A stretch of DNA of 64,000 nt from UBA1227 sp963629305 (GCA_963629305.1 CAVGIJ010000003.1:35028-99027); one strand, 5' to 3'. Shown: positions 53,065-60,832, numbered from the stretch's first letter. Numbers and translations: made by a program. Notes: generated by a model not told the origin, from the sequence alone.

Positions 53065-53770
53065 TAAACAATATTTGATAGATTCAACTGAAAAACTCGA
53101 TATACACCTTGATGACACTGCCATTTTGAGATTTGACAAATATGCAGAGCTTCTGGTTTGGTGGAATGAAAGAATCAACCTTACTGCTATAACGGAGCCT
53201 CGAGAAATTGTTGATAAACATTTTGTTGACTCACTTGCATTTTTAAAATATATATATGTAGAGGATGGCGCTTCTCTTATTGACGTAGGTACGGGAGCCG
53301 GATTCCCCGGTATTGCACTTTTAATCGCAAAACCGGAACTTAAGGTATCACTTCTTGACAGCACAAGGAAGAAATTGACCGTAATAGAAAATATTCTTTC
53401 GGAGCTTGGGCTCTGTGCATCTACTATACACATGAGAGCCGAAGAAGCCGGAAAGAATATCGAATATAGAGAAAAGTTTGACTATGCTACAGCAAGGGCC
53501 GTAACAAATCTCCGTGATTTGTCAGAATACTGTCTTCCGTTTGTAAAAAAAGACGGATACTTTGTTTCCTTAAAAGGAGCGGGAGCAAAGGAAGAGCTTG
53601 CCGACGCTGCCGACGCAATAAAAATCCTCGGAGGTAAAACAGAAAAATTCTTTAACTATACACTTGACGGCTGTGGAGAAAGAGCGATTATCTCGGTAAA
53701 GAAAATATCGCAAACTCCGCCAAAATATCCACGTCCTTCGGCACAAATTTCAAAAAAGCCTCTTGTTTAG
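53057..53770 (+). CDS. rsmG: 16S rRNA (guanine-527-N7)-methyltransferase RsmG
   Basis: Methylates G527 in the 530 loop of 16S rRNA. The 237-residue Rossmann methyltransferase has LIDVGTGAGFPGIAL (about 74-88, SAM loop) and NLTAITEPREIVDKHFVDSL before it. Coupled to mnmG by an 8-bp overlap and followed by a long-stem terminator. mnmE-mnmG-rsmG is the standard order. Confidence 0.96.
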   Translation: MIDKQYLIDSTEKLDIHLDDTAILRFDKYAELLVWWNERINLTAITEPREIVDKHFVDSLAFLKYIYVEDGASLIDVGTGAGFPGIALLIAKPELKVSLLDSTRKKLTVIENILSELGLCASTIHMRAEEAGKNIEYREKFDYATARAVTNLRDLSEYCLPFVKKDGYFVSLKGAGAKEELADAADAIKILGGKTEKFFNYTLDGCGERAIISVKKISQTPPKYPRPSAQISKKPLV

Positions 53771-53830
53771 CAAGAGTTTTGGTAATTCCCTGACGAATTT
53801 TGAAAAACGAGATTTATTGAAGAATCAACG

Positions 53831-53877
53831 GACTGAGTTTATTCTTGTTTCACGAGATAAACTCAGTCGTTTTTTTG
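53831..53877 (+). terminator. Terminator of rsmG
   Basis: A 17-bp stem from GACTGAGTTTATTCTTG to CGAGATAAACTCAGTC (one wobble), loop TTTCA, followed by GTTTTTTT. The loop region TGTTTCACGAGATAAA differs from parS at three positions. Confidence 0.9.
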
Positions 53878-53891
53878 AGGGGATGTTTAAA

Positions 53892-54077
53892 ATGCTAAAT
53901 TCATACAAACTTAAAAGTGCGGGCCAAATTCTTCTTATTCCACAGGAAATGATTAAATCAAATCCAAACCAACCGAGAAAGAATTTTTCCGAAAATGAAA
54001 TGGAAGAGCTTACACAAACCGTAAGAAAACTGTCCTCCGACCGGTATGAACTTGCTGCCGGGGAAAGCAGCATAACT
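53892..54077 (+). pseudogene. Remnant of noc (ParB-family nucleoid occlusion gene)
   Basis: The frame begins at an ATG with GAGGGG upstream and codes MLNSYKLKSAGQILLIPQEM, then SNPNQPRKNFSENEMEEL, the ParB/Noc N-terminal domain opening. After TQTVRK it jumps to DRYELAAGESS, which matches the later R-Y-x-L-x-A-G-E-R-R motif; about 20-25 intervening residues are missing, the RR is lost and all following similarity disappears. The helix-turn-helix DNA-binding part is absent. Position between rsmG and parA is exactly where noc sits in Bacillus. A terminator follows at 54121. Confidence 0.75.
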
Positions 54078-54120
54078 TATTACTCAGCTGTTTCCATCTC
54101 ATTTTACTCCCCAATCCATA

Positions 54121-54160
54121 ACAGAAGGACCTGTTCGCTTCGAACGGGTCCTTCTGTTAT
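54121..54160 (+). terminator. Terminator after the noc remnant
   Basis: Stem ACAGAAGGACC / GGTCCTTCTGT with inner TTCG/CGAA, then TAT. The T tract is weak, so it may be a relic of the noc unit. Confidence 0.6.
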
Positions 54161-54175
54161 ACAATCTGTATCTTG

Positions 54176-54191
54176 TGTTTCACGTGAAACA
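54176..54191. promoter_or_regulatory. parS: parS site upstream of parA
   Basis: TGTTTCACGTGAAACA, identical to the copy in mnmG and to the ParB consensus, 210 bp before parA. Confidence 0.95.
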
Positions 54192-54275
54192 TCAGCCCAT
54201 ATATTGATTGTCATGATTTTTTTAGATATATCAAAAAAACTCCGACAAAAAAGTTTATTTTTTTCTCCATTTTAC

Positions 54276-54304
54276 TTTAAATGTATATTCTTTTATGATA
54301 ATAT
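54276..54304 (+). promoter_or_regulatory. Candidate parA-parB promoter
   Basis: TTTAAA (54276-54281), 17-bp spacer, extended -10 TGA-TAATAT (hexamer 54299-54304). The -35 box is weak. Confidence 0.5.
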
Positions 54305-54309
54305 ATTTG

Positions 54310-54346
54310 AGTTGACAAAAGGTAACAATAGTCAACTATTTTTTTG
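54310..54346 (+). terminator. Terminator-like hairpin in the parA leader
   Basis: AGTTGAC / GTCAACT (7 bp) with a 14-nt loop, followed by ATTTTTTTG, between the candidate promoter and parA. May attenuate parAB. Confidence 0.4.
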
Positions 54347-54385
54347 TTCATAATAAACTTGATGATTCAGGAGAAAGGAAAAGCA

Positions 54386-55156
54386 ATGGCAAAGACAATA
54401 TCCATTGTAAACCAGAAGGGCGGGGTCGGCAAAACGACAACAGCTGTCAATCTTATCGCCGCCGTAGGTGCTCATAATAAAAGGGTTTTACTTGTAGACA
54501 CCGATCCGCAGGGTAACTCCACCAGTGGATTCGGAATTGACAAAAGATCCTTAAAGGCTTCTGTTTATGACGTTCTGATAAATGATTATCCGGCAAAATC
54601 CGCTATCATAAAAACAAAGTATAGGAACGTTGATATTCTGCCCGCCAACATGAATCTTGCCGGTGCAGAACTTGAACTTGTAGATATTATGGGAAGAGAG
54701 AGCAAACTCAAAAATGCATTACTTCCGGTTTACAACGACTACGATTTTATTTTTCTTGATTGTCCTCCGTCGCTCGGCCTCATTACACTCAATGCGCTCT
54801 GTGCGTCAGACACAATCATGGTCCCGATCCAGTGCGAATACTATGCACTTGAAGGGCTGTCGCAGCTCATGGCTACCGTAAGACAGGTAAAAAAACTTTA
54901 TAACCCCATGATAGAGCTTGAAGGCGTCATTCTCACCATGTACGACGGAAGACTGAATCTGACACAGCAGGTTGTTGCCGAGGTAAAGAAATTCTTCCCG
55001 AAAAAAGTTTTCTCATCGGTAATTCCGAGAAATGTCCGTCTTTCAGAAGCTCCGAGTTTCGGAGAACCTGTCATGTATTACGATAAAGCGTCAAAAGGTG
55101 CCCTTGCATATGAAAATCTTGCAGTTGAATTTTTAAAACAAAACAGACAGAGGTGA
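54386..55156 (+). CDS. parA: Chromosome partitioning ATPase ParA/Soj
   Basis: A 256-residue deviant Walker A ATPase (KGGVGKTT, 10-17; DTDPQGNSTSG; FIFLDCPPSLG) that binds DNA non-specifically and moves ParB-parS complexes. In Bacillus Soj also controls DnaA. MAKTISIVNQKG at 54386 with AAAGGA upstream is the natural start; the open frame extends to 54344. Followed by parB after 4 bp. Confidence 0.96.
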   Translation: MAKTISIVNQKGGVGKTTTAVNLIAAVGAHNKRVLLVDTDPQGNSTSGFGIDKRSLKASVYDVLINDYPAKSAIIKTKYRNVDILPANMNLAGAELELVDIMGRESKLKNALLPVYNDYDFIFLDCPPSLGLITLNALCASDTIMVPIQCEYYALEGLSQLMATVRQVKKLYNPMIELEGVILTMYDGRLNLTQQVVAEVKKFFPKKVFSSVIPRNVRLSEAPSFGEPVMYYDKASKGALAYENLAVEFLKQNRQR

Positions 55157-55160
55157 GTAT

Positions 55161-56018
55161 ATGGCAAAAAAAAGCGGTCTCGGGAGGGGTCTTGATGCCC
55201 TCTTTACGGACAATTCAGTTGACAGCTCCGAAAACAATTCGCCTGTTACACTTAAGCTCAATGAAATAGAACCAAATAAGGAGCAGCCCAGAAAAACATT
55301 TGATGAGAAGGCTCTTTCAGAACTTGCTTCAAGTATTGAGAGAAACGGCGTTCTTCAACCGCTTCTTGTAAGACCTATGGCAGACGGTTCTTACCAGCTC
55401 GTTGCCGGTGAGCGCAGATGGAGAGCCTCACGTATAGCCGGTCTTACGGAGGTTCCGGTAGTAATAAAAGAAATGTCCGATGAGCAGGCAATGGAAATTG
55501 CCCTCATTGAAAATTTACAGAGAGAAGACCTGAATCCTATTGAAGAAGCTGAAGGTCTTCAACTCCTTATAGAAAGGTACAATCTCACTCAGGAAGAAGC
55601 CGCTGCAAGGGTAGGAAGATCAAGACCCGCAATTGCAAACGCACTTCGTTTGCTCGGTCTTCCGGATGAGATAAGAACTCTCACAAAAGAGGGCAAAATA
55701 TCCGCAGGTCATGCACGCGCACTTCTCAGTTTTGAAAAAAAATCTGATATGGTGTCTGTTGCAAATACAATAACGGAGAAAAATCTTTCTGTAAGAGATA
55801 TTGAAAAACTTGCAAAACTTTCTGCACAGAAAAGCAACAGAAGGACAGGTAATAAAAATTCCGCAAGAGATATTTTCTATGATGAAGTTGAATTGTCTCT
55901 TTCAGATGTCCTTGGCAGAAAAGTTAAAGTTTTTACCTCTAAAAACGGAGGAACTGTAGAAATTGAATTTTTTGATAAGGATGATCTTCAAAAAATTTCA
56001 AAACAAATAGGTAAATAA
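55161..56018 (+). CDS. parB: Chromosome partitioning CTPase ParB/Spo0J
   Basis: A 285-residue parS-binding clamp. It opens KKSGLGRGLDALF; the NTP/CTP-binding region has NKEQPRKTFDEKAL and LVAGERRWRASRIAG, then the helix-turn-helix NLTQEEAAARVGRSRPAIAN, and a C-terminal dimerisation domain. The two parS palindromes nearby are its expected targets. ParB would load SMC, encoded at 30-33.6 kb. Confidence 0.97.
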   Translation: MAKKSGLGRGLDALFTDNSVDSSENNSPVTLKLNEIEPNKEQPRKTFDEKALSELASSIERNGVLQPLLVRPMADGSYQLVAGERRWRASRIAGLTEVPVVIKEMSDEQAMEIALIENLQREDLNPIEEAEGLQLLIERYNLTQEEAAARVGRSRPAIANALRLLGLPDEIRTLTKEGKISAGHARALLSFEKKSDMVSVANTITEKNLSVRDIEKLAKLSAQKSNRRTGNKNSARDIFYDEVELSLSDVLGRKVKVFTSKNGGTVEIEFFDKDDLQKISKQIGK

Positions 56019-56047
56019 ACAAAACATGGAAAAGGAGAAACCAAATC

Positions 56048-57316
56048 ATGTTAGATATCAAAGTTATAAGAGAAAATCCCGAAAAAGTTAAAGCAGCGAT
56101 GAAAACGCGCAACAAAGACATGGATGCTCTTGTTGATGAGGTGCTTGAAATTGATGTTGAAAGAAGACAGCTTTCACAGAAAAACGATGCATTGAAAAAA
56201 ACTCAAAATGATGCAAGCAAAGAAATCCCGAGGATAAAAAAGGAAGGCGGAGATTGCTCGGCAATTTTCGCTGAAATGACAAAAATAAAAGAGGAAATCA
56301 AGGTAAATGACGATAAACTCTCTGAGCTTGCAGAACGTCAGAAAAAAATAATGTACGAATTCCCGAATATTCCGAATGCCACTGTTCCTATAGGAAAAGA
56401 CGACAGTGAAAACGTTGAAATTCGCAAGTGGGGAGAGCCTACAAAATTTGACTTTGAAGCAAAAGCACATTGGGATATCGGTGCAGATCTTGATATCCTT
56501 GATCCCGAAACCGCCGCAAAGGTTACAGGAACTCGTTTCCATTTTTACAGAGGTCTTGGAGCAAGACTCGAACGTGCGGTTATAAACTATTATTTGAACA
56601 CCCACACTGAAAACGGATATACTGAAATTCTTCCTCCTTTCCTCGTAAACAGAGCATCAATGACCGGTACGGGCCAGCTTCCGAAATTTGAGGAAGATGC
56701 TTTCAAAACAACTGATGATTTGTTCCTTATTCCTACTGCAGAGGTTCCTGTTACAAATATGCACAGAGACGAAATTCTTGACGGATCAAAATTACCTATA
56801 AAGTATTGTGCATACTCCGCTTGCTTCCGCGCAGAAGCAGGTTCGGCAGGAAGAGATACAAGAGGCCTTATTCGTCAGCATCAGTTTAACAAAGTTGAAC
56901 TTGTTAAATTCGTTAATCCTGAAACATCATATGATGAACTTGAAAAACTCACCAACGACGCTGAGAGAGTTCTTCAGGGTCTTGGTCTTCCGTACAGAGT
57001 TGTTGCTCTTTCAACAGGTGACCTCGGATTTTCAAGTGCAAAAACATATGATATTGAAGTATGGATGCCTTCATACGGAAGATATGTTGAAATTTCATCA
57101 TGTTCAAACTTTGAAGATTTCCAGGCAAGGCGCGCATCTATCAGATACAAGGATAATTCCGCTGATAAAGCAAAGCTTGTTCACACTCTCAACGGTTCAG
57201 GTGTTGCTATCGGAAGAACAGTAGCGGCTATCCTTGAAAATTATCAGAATGCTGACGGGACCGTAACCGTACCTGAGGTTTTAAGAGCAGCTATGGGCAC
57301 AGATAAAATCGGTTAA
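56048..57316 (+). CDS. serS: Seryl-tRNA synthetase
   Basis: Class II synthetase of 422 residues. An N-terminal antiparallel coiled coil (about 30-105) grips the tRNA long arm; the catalytic part has FRAEAGSAGRDTRGLIRQHQF (motif 2 area) and LNGSGVAIGRTVAAILENYQ (motif 3). It follows parB by 29 bp with AAAGGAG upstream. No tRNA-Ser T-box is seen. It is the last plus-strand gene before the insertion element. Confidence 0.97.
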   Translation: MLDIKVIRENPEKVKAAMKTRNKDMDALVDEVLEIDVERRQLSQKNDALKKTQNDASKEIPRIKKEGGDCSAIFAEMTKIKEEIKVNDDKLSELAERQKKIMYEFPNIPNATVPIGKDDSENVEIRKWGEPTKFDFEAKAHWDIGADLDILDPETAAKVTGTRFHFYRGLGARLERAVINYYLNTHTENGYTEILPPFLVNRASMTGTGQLPKFEEDAFKTTDDLFLIPTAEVPVTNMHRDEILDGSKLPIKYCAYSACFRAEAGSAGRDTRGLIRQHQFNKVELVKFVNPETSYDELEKLTNDAERVLQGLGLPYRVVALSTGDLGFSSAKTYDIEVWMPSYGRYVEISSCSNFEDFQARRASIRYKDNSADKAKLVHTLNGSGVAIGRTVAAILENYQNADGTVTVPEVLRAAMGTDKIG

Positions 57317-57407
57317 TTATAATAATCATAACCACTAGTAAACTAGTGGTTTGCACAGCCCCTATAAGGGGCGCCTACTGGCACAGCCCCTGAAAGGGGC
57401 ATAGAAG

Positions 57408-57425
57408 TTTGACAACGCATTACTA
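57408..57425 (+). repeat. Inverted repeat flanking tnpA, left copy
   Basis: TTTGACAACGCATTACTA. The right copy, in inverse orientation at 57966-57984, reads TTTGACGACTGCATTACTA (one substitution and one inserted base). Confidence 0.8.
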
Positions 57426-57432
57426 TCTCAAG

Positions 57433-57462
57433 CAGCCGCTCACGTGCGGCTGTTTGTTTTTT
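57433..57462 (+). terminator. Terminator at the 3' side of tnpA, plus-strand direction
   Basis: Stem CAGCCGC / GCGGCTG, 6-nt loop, followed by TTTGTTTTTTG on the plus strand. It would stop transcripts coming from serS before they cross the transposase gene in antisense. Confidence 0.8.
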
Positions 57463-57464
57463 GC

Positions 57465-57947
57465 TTACTTATTCTTGACACCCGTAAACGGGTCATAATA
57501 TTCTTTGATGCTCATTTGGTCTTGTGCAAAATCTTCTTCAAGTTGATTCCTTATGTATTCCTCTATTACCTTTTTGTTTCTACCTACCGTATCCACATAG
57601 TAACCTCTGCACCAAAAATTTCTCGAACCATACTTATATTTTAAATTTGCGTGTCTATCAAAAATCATCAAACTGCTTTTGCCCTTGAGATACCCCATAA
57701 ATTGTGCTACACTTATATACGGTGGGATACTTACGAGCATATGTACGTGGTCTACACAAGCTTCAGCTTGTATAATTTCCACACCTTTTTGCTCACATAG
57801 TTTTCGCAATATTTCTCCTATATCCTTTTTCAACGTACCGTATATTTCTTTTCTACGATACTTCGGTGCGAAAACTATATGATATTGACACCTATATTTT
57901 GAATGGGCTGTGCTCTTGATTTCATTATTTCCATCTTTTTTAAACAT
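57465..57947 (-). CDS. tnpA: IS200-type Y1 HUH transposase TnpA
   Basis: A 160-residue single-strand transposase. The HUH pair is in VDHVHMLV (H67, H69) and the nucleophile Tyr is Y131 in EEYIRNQ. KYRCQYHIVFAPKYRRKEIYG near the start and FWCRGYYVDTVG are family signatures. All catalytic residues are present, so it may be active. The start is ATG 57947 behind GAGGAGG, preferred to an in-frame start at 57983. Confidence 0.93.
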   Translation of the reverse strand: MFKKDGNNEIKSTAHSKYRCQYHIVFAPKYRRKEIYGTLKKDIGEILRKLCEQKGVEIIQAEACVDHVHMLVSIPPYISVAQFMGYLKGKSSLMIFDRHANLKYKYGSRNFWCRGYYVDTVGRNKKVIEEYIRNQLEEDFAQDQMSIKEYYDPFTGVKNK

Positions 57948-57965
57948 AATTTCCTCCTCGTACTT

Positions 57966-57984
57966 TAGTAATGCAGTCGTCAAA
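57966..57984 (-). repeat. Inverted repeat flanking tnpA, right copy
   Basis: Reads TTTGACGACTGCATTACTA on the minus strand, about 20 bp ahead of the tnpA start. Partner of 57408-57425. Confidence 0.8.
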
Positions 57985-58106
57985 CCGCTACTATTATACT
58001 TGGAGGTTATTATTTTTGCACCACTCCCTTGCGTGGTGCATTTTCATTTTTACTAAAGCGTTCTTTTTCCCCCGGTAGAACCGGGGGTTTTCATCAATCG
58101 CTAGAC

Positions 58107-58147
58107 AATAAAAAAGACTTCTCATTTTCAGAGAAGTCTTTTATTTT
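58107..58147 (-). terminator. Terminator of rpmH-to-jag operon
   Basis: Perfect stem AAAAGACTTCTC / GAGAAGTCTTTT, 7-nt loop, with T-rich flank on the minus strand (TTTTTTATTG), just after the jag stop. Confidence 0.88.
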
Positions 58148-59119
58148 TTAGTTTTCTTTTGGCTCTATCTTTCCGTATCTTGAAAGCCCTTCAGCATCCG
58201 ATCTCGGAGACCTTGACGGAGAAGCAGGAGCAGAATTTTCTCTTTGTCCTCTGTTTGTGCCACGTCCGTTTCTTCCTCTGTTATTATAACCGCCTCTGCC
58301 ACCGTATGACTTTCTCGGCATCTGTGCTGTTGCACCCTCGGCAAGAGCTATAATTACTTTTCTCTCAGAGTCAGCACCGACAGAATACGAAACTACATCT
58401 TCTATCTCCGCTATCTCCGTGTGTATAATTCTTCTCTCAAAAGGATTCATCGGATCAAGAGCAATTGATCTTCCGTATTTCTTTACTTTGCCGGCTGTTT
58501 TTCTGGCAATTTCCTTAAGAGTAACTTCTCTCTTTTGACGATAATTTCCTATGTTAACCGAAATTTTTGAAAACTCATTTTCATCTTTTCCTCTGTTGGC
58601 AACAAGACGAACCAGATACTGAATAGAATCAAGAGTCTCTCCGCGTCTTCCGATAAGGATACTGTAATCTTCTTCACTTGAAATCTCAAAGAAAAATTCT
58701 TTGTCCGCTTTAAAAATTTCAATATTTGCCTGATTCACACCGATTCCCTTGATGATAGCATCAAGATAATTATATGCTTTTACTACCGTTTCAGGACATG
58801 AACCGAGTTCAATCTTTTCTTTTGGTTTTTCTTCTTCAATAGCGGTTTCTTTTTTCTCTGTTTTTGGTGCTGATTTTTTCTTTTCCGGCTTCTTTTCTTT
58901 TTTTTCTGTCGGCTTCTTTGAAGGCTTTTCCTCATCAGGAGCTTCATAATATGCCCTTACTTCAGCTTGTTTTCCACCGAAAATGCCGAAAACCTTCTTT
59001 TCGGGCATTGTGAGAATCTCAAACTGAATTTCCGCACTTATGGGAGCATCCAACATGAGTGTTGCAGCCTGCTGTGCCTCTTCAATAGTAGCACCTGTTG
59101 CCACTGCTTCTTTAATCAT
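58148..59119 (-). CDS. jag: Jag/KhpB RNA-binding protein with RGG-like tail
   Basis: SpoIIIJ-associated RNA-binding protein, partner of KhpA in other Firmicutes and linked to cell elongation. Order: Jag_N domain (1-55, with the FGIFGGKQAEV end), a Lys/Glu/Pro linker (61-103), KH domain with GRRG at 157-160, R3H domain (about 200-260, LDPMNPFERRIIH), and a tail 266-310 with repeated Gly-Arg (GGRGGYNNRGRNGRGTNRGQ). The tail is not part of the usual protein. Overlaps yidC by 8 bp. Confidence 0.94.
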   Translation of the reverse strand: MIKEAVATGATIEEAQQAATLMLDAPISAEIQFEILTMPEKKVFGIFGGKQAEVRAYYEAPDEEKPSKKPTEKKEKKPEKKKSAPKTEKKETAIEEEKPKEKIELGSCPETVVKAYNYLDAIIKGIGVNQANIEIFKADKEFFFEISSEEDYSILIGRRGETLDSIQYLVRLVANRGKDENEFSKISVNIGNYRQKREVTLKEIARKTAGKVKKYGRSIALDPMNPFERRIIHTEIAEIEDVVSYSVGADSERKVIIALAEGATAQMPRKSYGGRGGYNNRGRNGRGTNRGQRENSAPASPSRSPRSDAEGLSRYGKIEPKEN

Positions 59120-60074
59120 GTGCTTCCTCCATAGTTTTTACTAACTGTATATTTTCTTTTATGGATTCTTCCTTGGATCTTCTCACTTTTGTTTCTTCAA
59201 CCATTGCTCTTGCAATAACCTTTTTAGGTTCATATATTTTATTGAGAACAATAGTCTGAATAAAGCCCAATACACTGTTTACTGCCCAGTAAATACCAAT
59301 ACCTATAGGGAACTGATATGTAAGCCAAAGCGACATGAGGGGCATCATTAAAAACATACATCCCATGCTCATGTTATTTGCCATATCCGGATTAGACTTT
59401 TTCTGTTTTACCATGGTGTAAACCGATTGTATGAGGGCTGCAAGAAAAGCGGCAACCGGAACAAGCAGAATTGCCGGTGTTGCTTTCCATACATTTTGAG
59501 GAACTGCACCAAGGTCAAATCCAAATGCTGTGAAATTAAAATTCTGTATTTTATCAAATACTTCTGACGGAATGTCAGGTAATGCAGCACGAAGTTCATC
59601 GACATGAGAAAGTACATTGATTTCCTGTAGTGTAGACCTTTTTGCGGATGTTCCCACAATTTCCACAACTGCTGTCTTAAGTTCTTCAATATACTTACTG
59701 TCAAGTCTTATGATATAAGAAAGAGGACGGTAAATAGCTCCGTAAAGTCCCATAATTATAGGAAACTGAATAAGCAATGCACCGCATCCGCCGGTCATTG
59801 CGCCATAGCCTTCTTTTTCATAAAAGTTTTGAAGTTCGGCATTCATTTTTGCCTGATCTCCGGCGTACCTTTTCCTTATTTTTTCTATTTTTGATCTTGT
59901 ACGTAAACTTTTTGCCTGGCTTTTCTGTGTACTTATAGAAGTCGGCAATAATAATAACTTTGCAATAAGTGTAAATGCGATAAGCGCTAACGCATAGTTA
60001 TTATCGAGGACCTGATAAAGTAACCATAAAATCCAACCAAACGGATAAGAAAAAATAGCATATAATCTGTCCAT
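59112..60074 (-). CDS. yidC: Membrane protein insertase YidC (Oxa1 family)
   Basis: A 320-residue insertase for membrane proteins. It has about five transmembrane segments, a basic cytoplasmic hairpin (KIEKIRKRYAGDQAKM) and family motifs GCGALLIQFPIIMGLYGAIY and FPIGIGIYWAVNSVLGFIQT. No lipobox signal is visible at the start; the protein begins MDRLYAIFSYPFGW. GGAGG lies ahead of the ATG. Between yidD and jag, standard order. Confidence 0.95.
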   Translation of the reverse strand: MDRLYAIFSYPFGWILWLLYQVLDNNYALALIAFTLIAKLLLLPTSISTQKSQAKSLRTRSKIEKIRKRYAGDQAKMNAELQNFYEKEGYGAMTGGCGALLIQFPIIMGLYGAIYRPLSYIIRLDSKYIEELKTAVVEIVGTSAKRSTLQEINVLSHVDELRAALPDIPSEVFDKIQNFNFTAFGFDLGAVPQNVWKATPAILLVPVAAFLAALIQSVYTMVKQKKSNPDMANNMSMGCMFLMMPLMSLWLTYQFPIGIGIYWAVNSVLGFIQTIVLNKIYEPKKVIARAMVEETKVRRSKEESIKENIQLVKTMEEAHD

Positions 60075-60092
60075 TTTTTTCCTCCTGTTTAA

Positions 60093-60320
60093 TTAATAAT
60101 ACTCTTTTATTTCAGGAACCGGATCGTAACCTCCACTGGTGAGGGGACTACATCTTATCAGTCTCCAAATTGTCAAAAGAGAGCCTTTAAATGCACCGAA
60201 TCTCTCTATTGCAGTCAATCCGTATTCTGAACAAGTCGGATAAAACTTACAAGTAGGCGGAAATTTTGGAGATATATGCTTTCTGTAGAATCTGATGATA
60301 GAAATAAGTATATCCTTCAT
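60093..60320 (-). CDS. yidD: Membrane protein insertion efficiency factor YidD
   Basis: A 75-residue protein with the family pattern SIIRFYRKHISP, CKFYPTCSEYGLTAIERFGAFKG and RLIRCSPLTSGGYDPVP, including three cysteines. The ATG at 60320 is chosen over an in-frame TTG at 60332; the Shine-Dalgarno (GAGT) is weak, so it may rely on coupling to rnpA, whose stop is 16 bp upstream. Confidence 0.93.
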   Translation of the reverse strand: MKDILISIIRFYRKHISPKFPPTCKFYPTCSEYGLTAIERFGAFKGSLLTIWRLIRCSPLTSGGYDPVPEIKEYY

Positions 60321-60336
60321 AATAAAACTCAAAGAA

Positions 60337-60681
60337 TTATTTAATAATTCCTACTTCTTTTAATCCTGAAATCATAATTTTTTCAATTTCTGTGCTTTTT
60401 TTAAACCGTGTTTTTACTCTGCAAACGAAAATAAAATCATAGCCGCAAAGATCTTCTGAATATTTTTTATAAACTTCTCTGAATGCCGCTCTTACAAGTC
60501 TTCTGGATTTATTTCTTTCAACGGCATTTCCAATCTTTTTGCTGGACGTTATTCCTATACGACAAATTCCCGCACGGTTTTTCATAAAATACAGAACCAG
60601 TGCAGGATTTGTATAGACTTTTCCTCTTTTATAGAGTCTCCTAAAGTCGCTATTACGATTTATAATCACTGTTTCAGACAA
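60337..60681 (-). CDS. rnpA: Ribonuclease P protein component
   Basis: A 114-residue basic protein assisting the RNase P RNA in 5' maturation of tRNAs. Signature KIGNAVERNKSRRLVRAAFR (about 46-65) is the RNR motif, and the N-terminus has NSDFRRLYKRGKV. The gap to rpmH is 16 bp. Confidence 0.96.
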   Translation of the reverse strand: MSETVIINRNSDFRRLYKRGKVYTNPALVLYFMKNRAGICRIGITSSKKIGNAVERNKSRRLVRAAFREVYKKYSEDLCGYDFIFVCRVKTRFKKSTEIEKIMISGLKEVGIIK

Positions 60682-60697
60682 ATTAATCGTCCTTTAC

Positions 60698-60832
60698 TCA
60701 GACAGTAAGACTCTTTCTTCCCTTTGCTCTGCGGCGAGCGAGAACTTTACGTCCGTTTCTGTCTGCCATTCTTGCACGGAAACCGTGTACCTTACTTCTG
60801 TGACGCTTTTTAGGCTGGAATGTTCTTTTCAC
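60698..60832 (-). CDS. rpmH: 50S ribosomal protein L34, GTG start
   Basis: A 44-residue basic protein starting (GTG) KRTFQPKKRHRSKVHGF and ending RRRAKGRKSLTV. It begins at a GTG, 60832, with GGAGGGAAG upstream. First gene of rpmH-rnpA-yidD-yidC-jag. Confidence 0.95.
   Translation of the reverse strand: MKRTFQPKKRHRSKVHGFRARMADRNGRKVLARRRAKGRKSLTV

Larger units (their letters stand above)
57330..58092 (-). mobile_element. IS200/IS605-type element, tnpA only
   Basis: A region of about 760 bp with one transposase gene and many hairpins, the mark of HUH elements. On the tnpA-distal side: perfect palindrome AACCACTAGT/ACTAGTGGTT (57330-57351), then two copies of GCACAGCCCCT...AGGGGC (57354-57372, 57381-57400). 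On the other side: TGCACCAC/GTGGTGCA (58017-58040) and CCCCCGGT/ACCGGGGG (58069-58087). No tnpB. Exact ends are inferred from the outer hairpins. Confidence 0.75.

Noticed and set aside
57355..57400. Two GCACAGCCCCT...AGGGGC units as a CRISPR-like array
   Set aside because: Only two copies, each an internal hairpin with a spacer under 10 bp, and no cas genes; they belong to the IS200 end.
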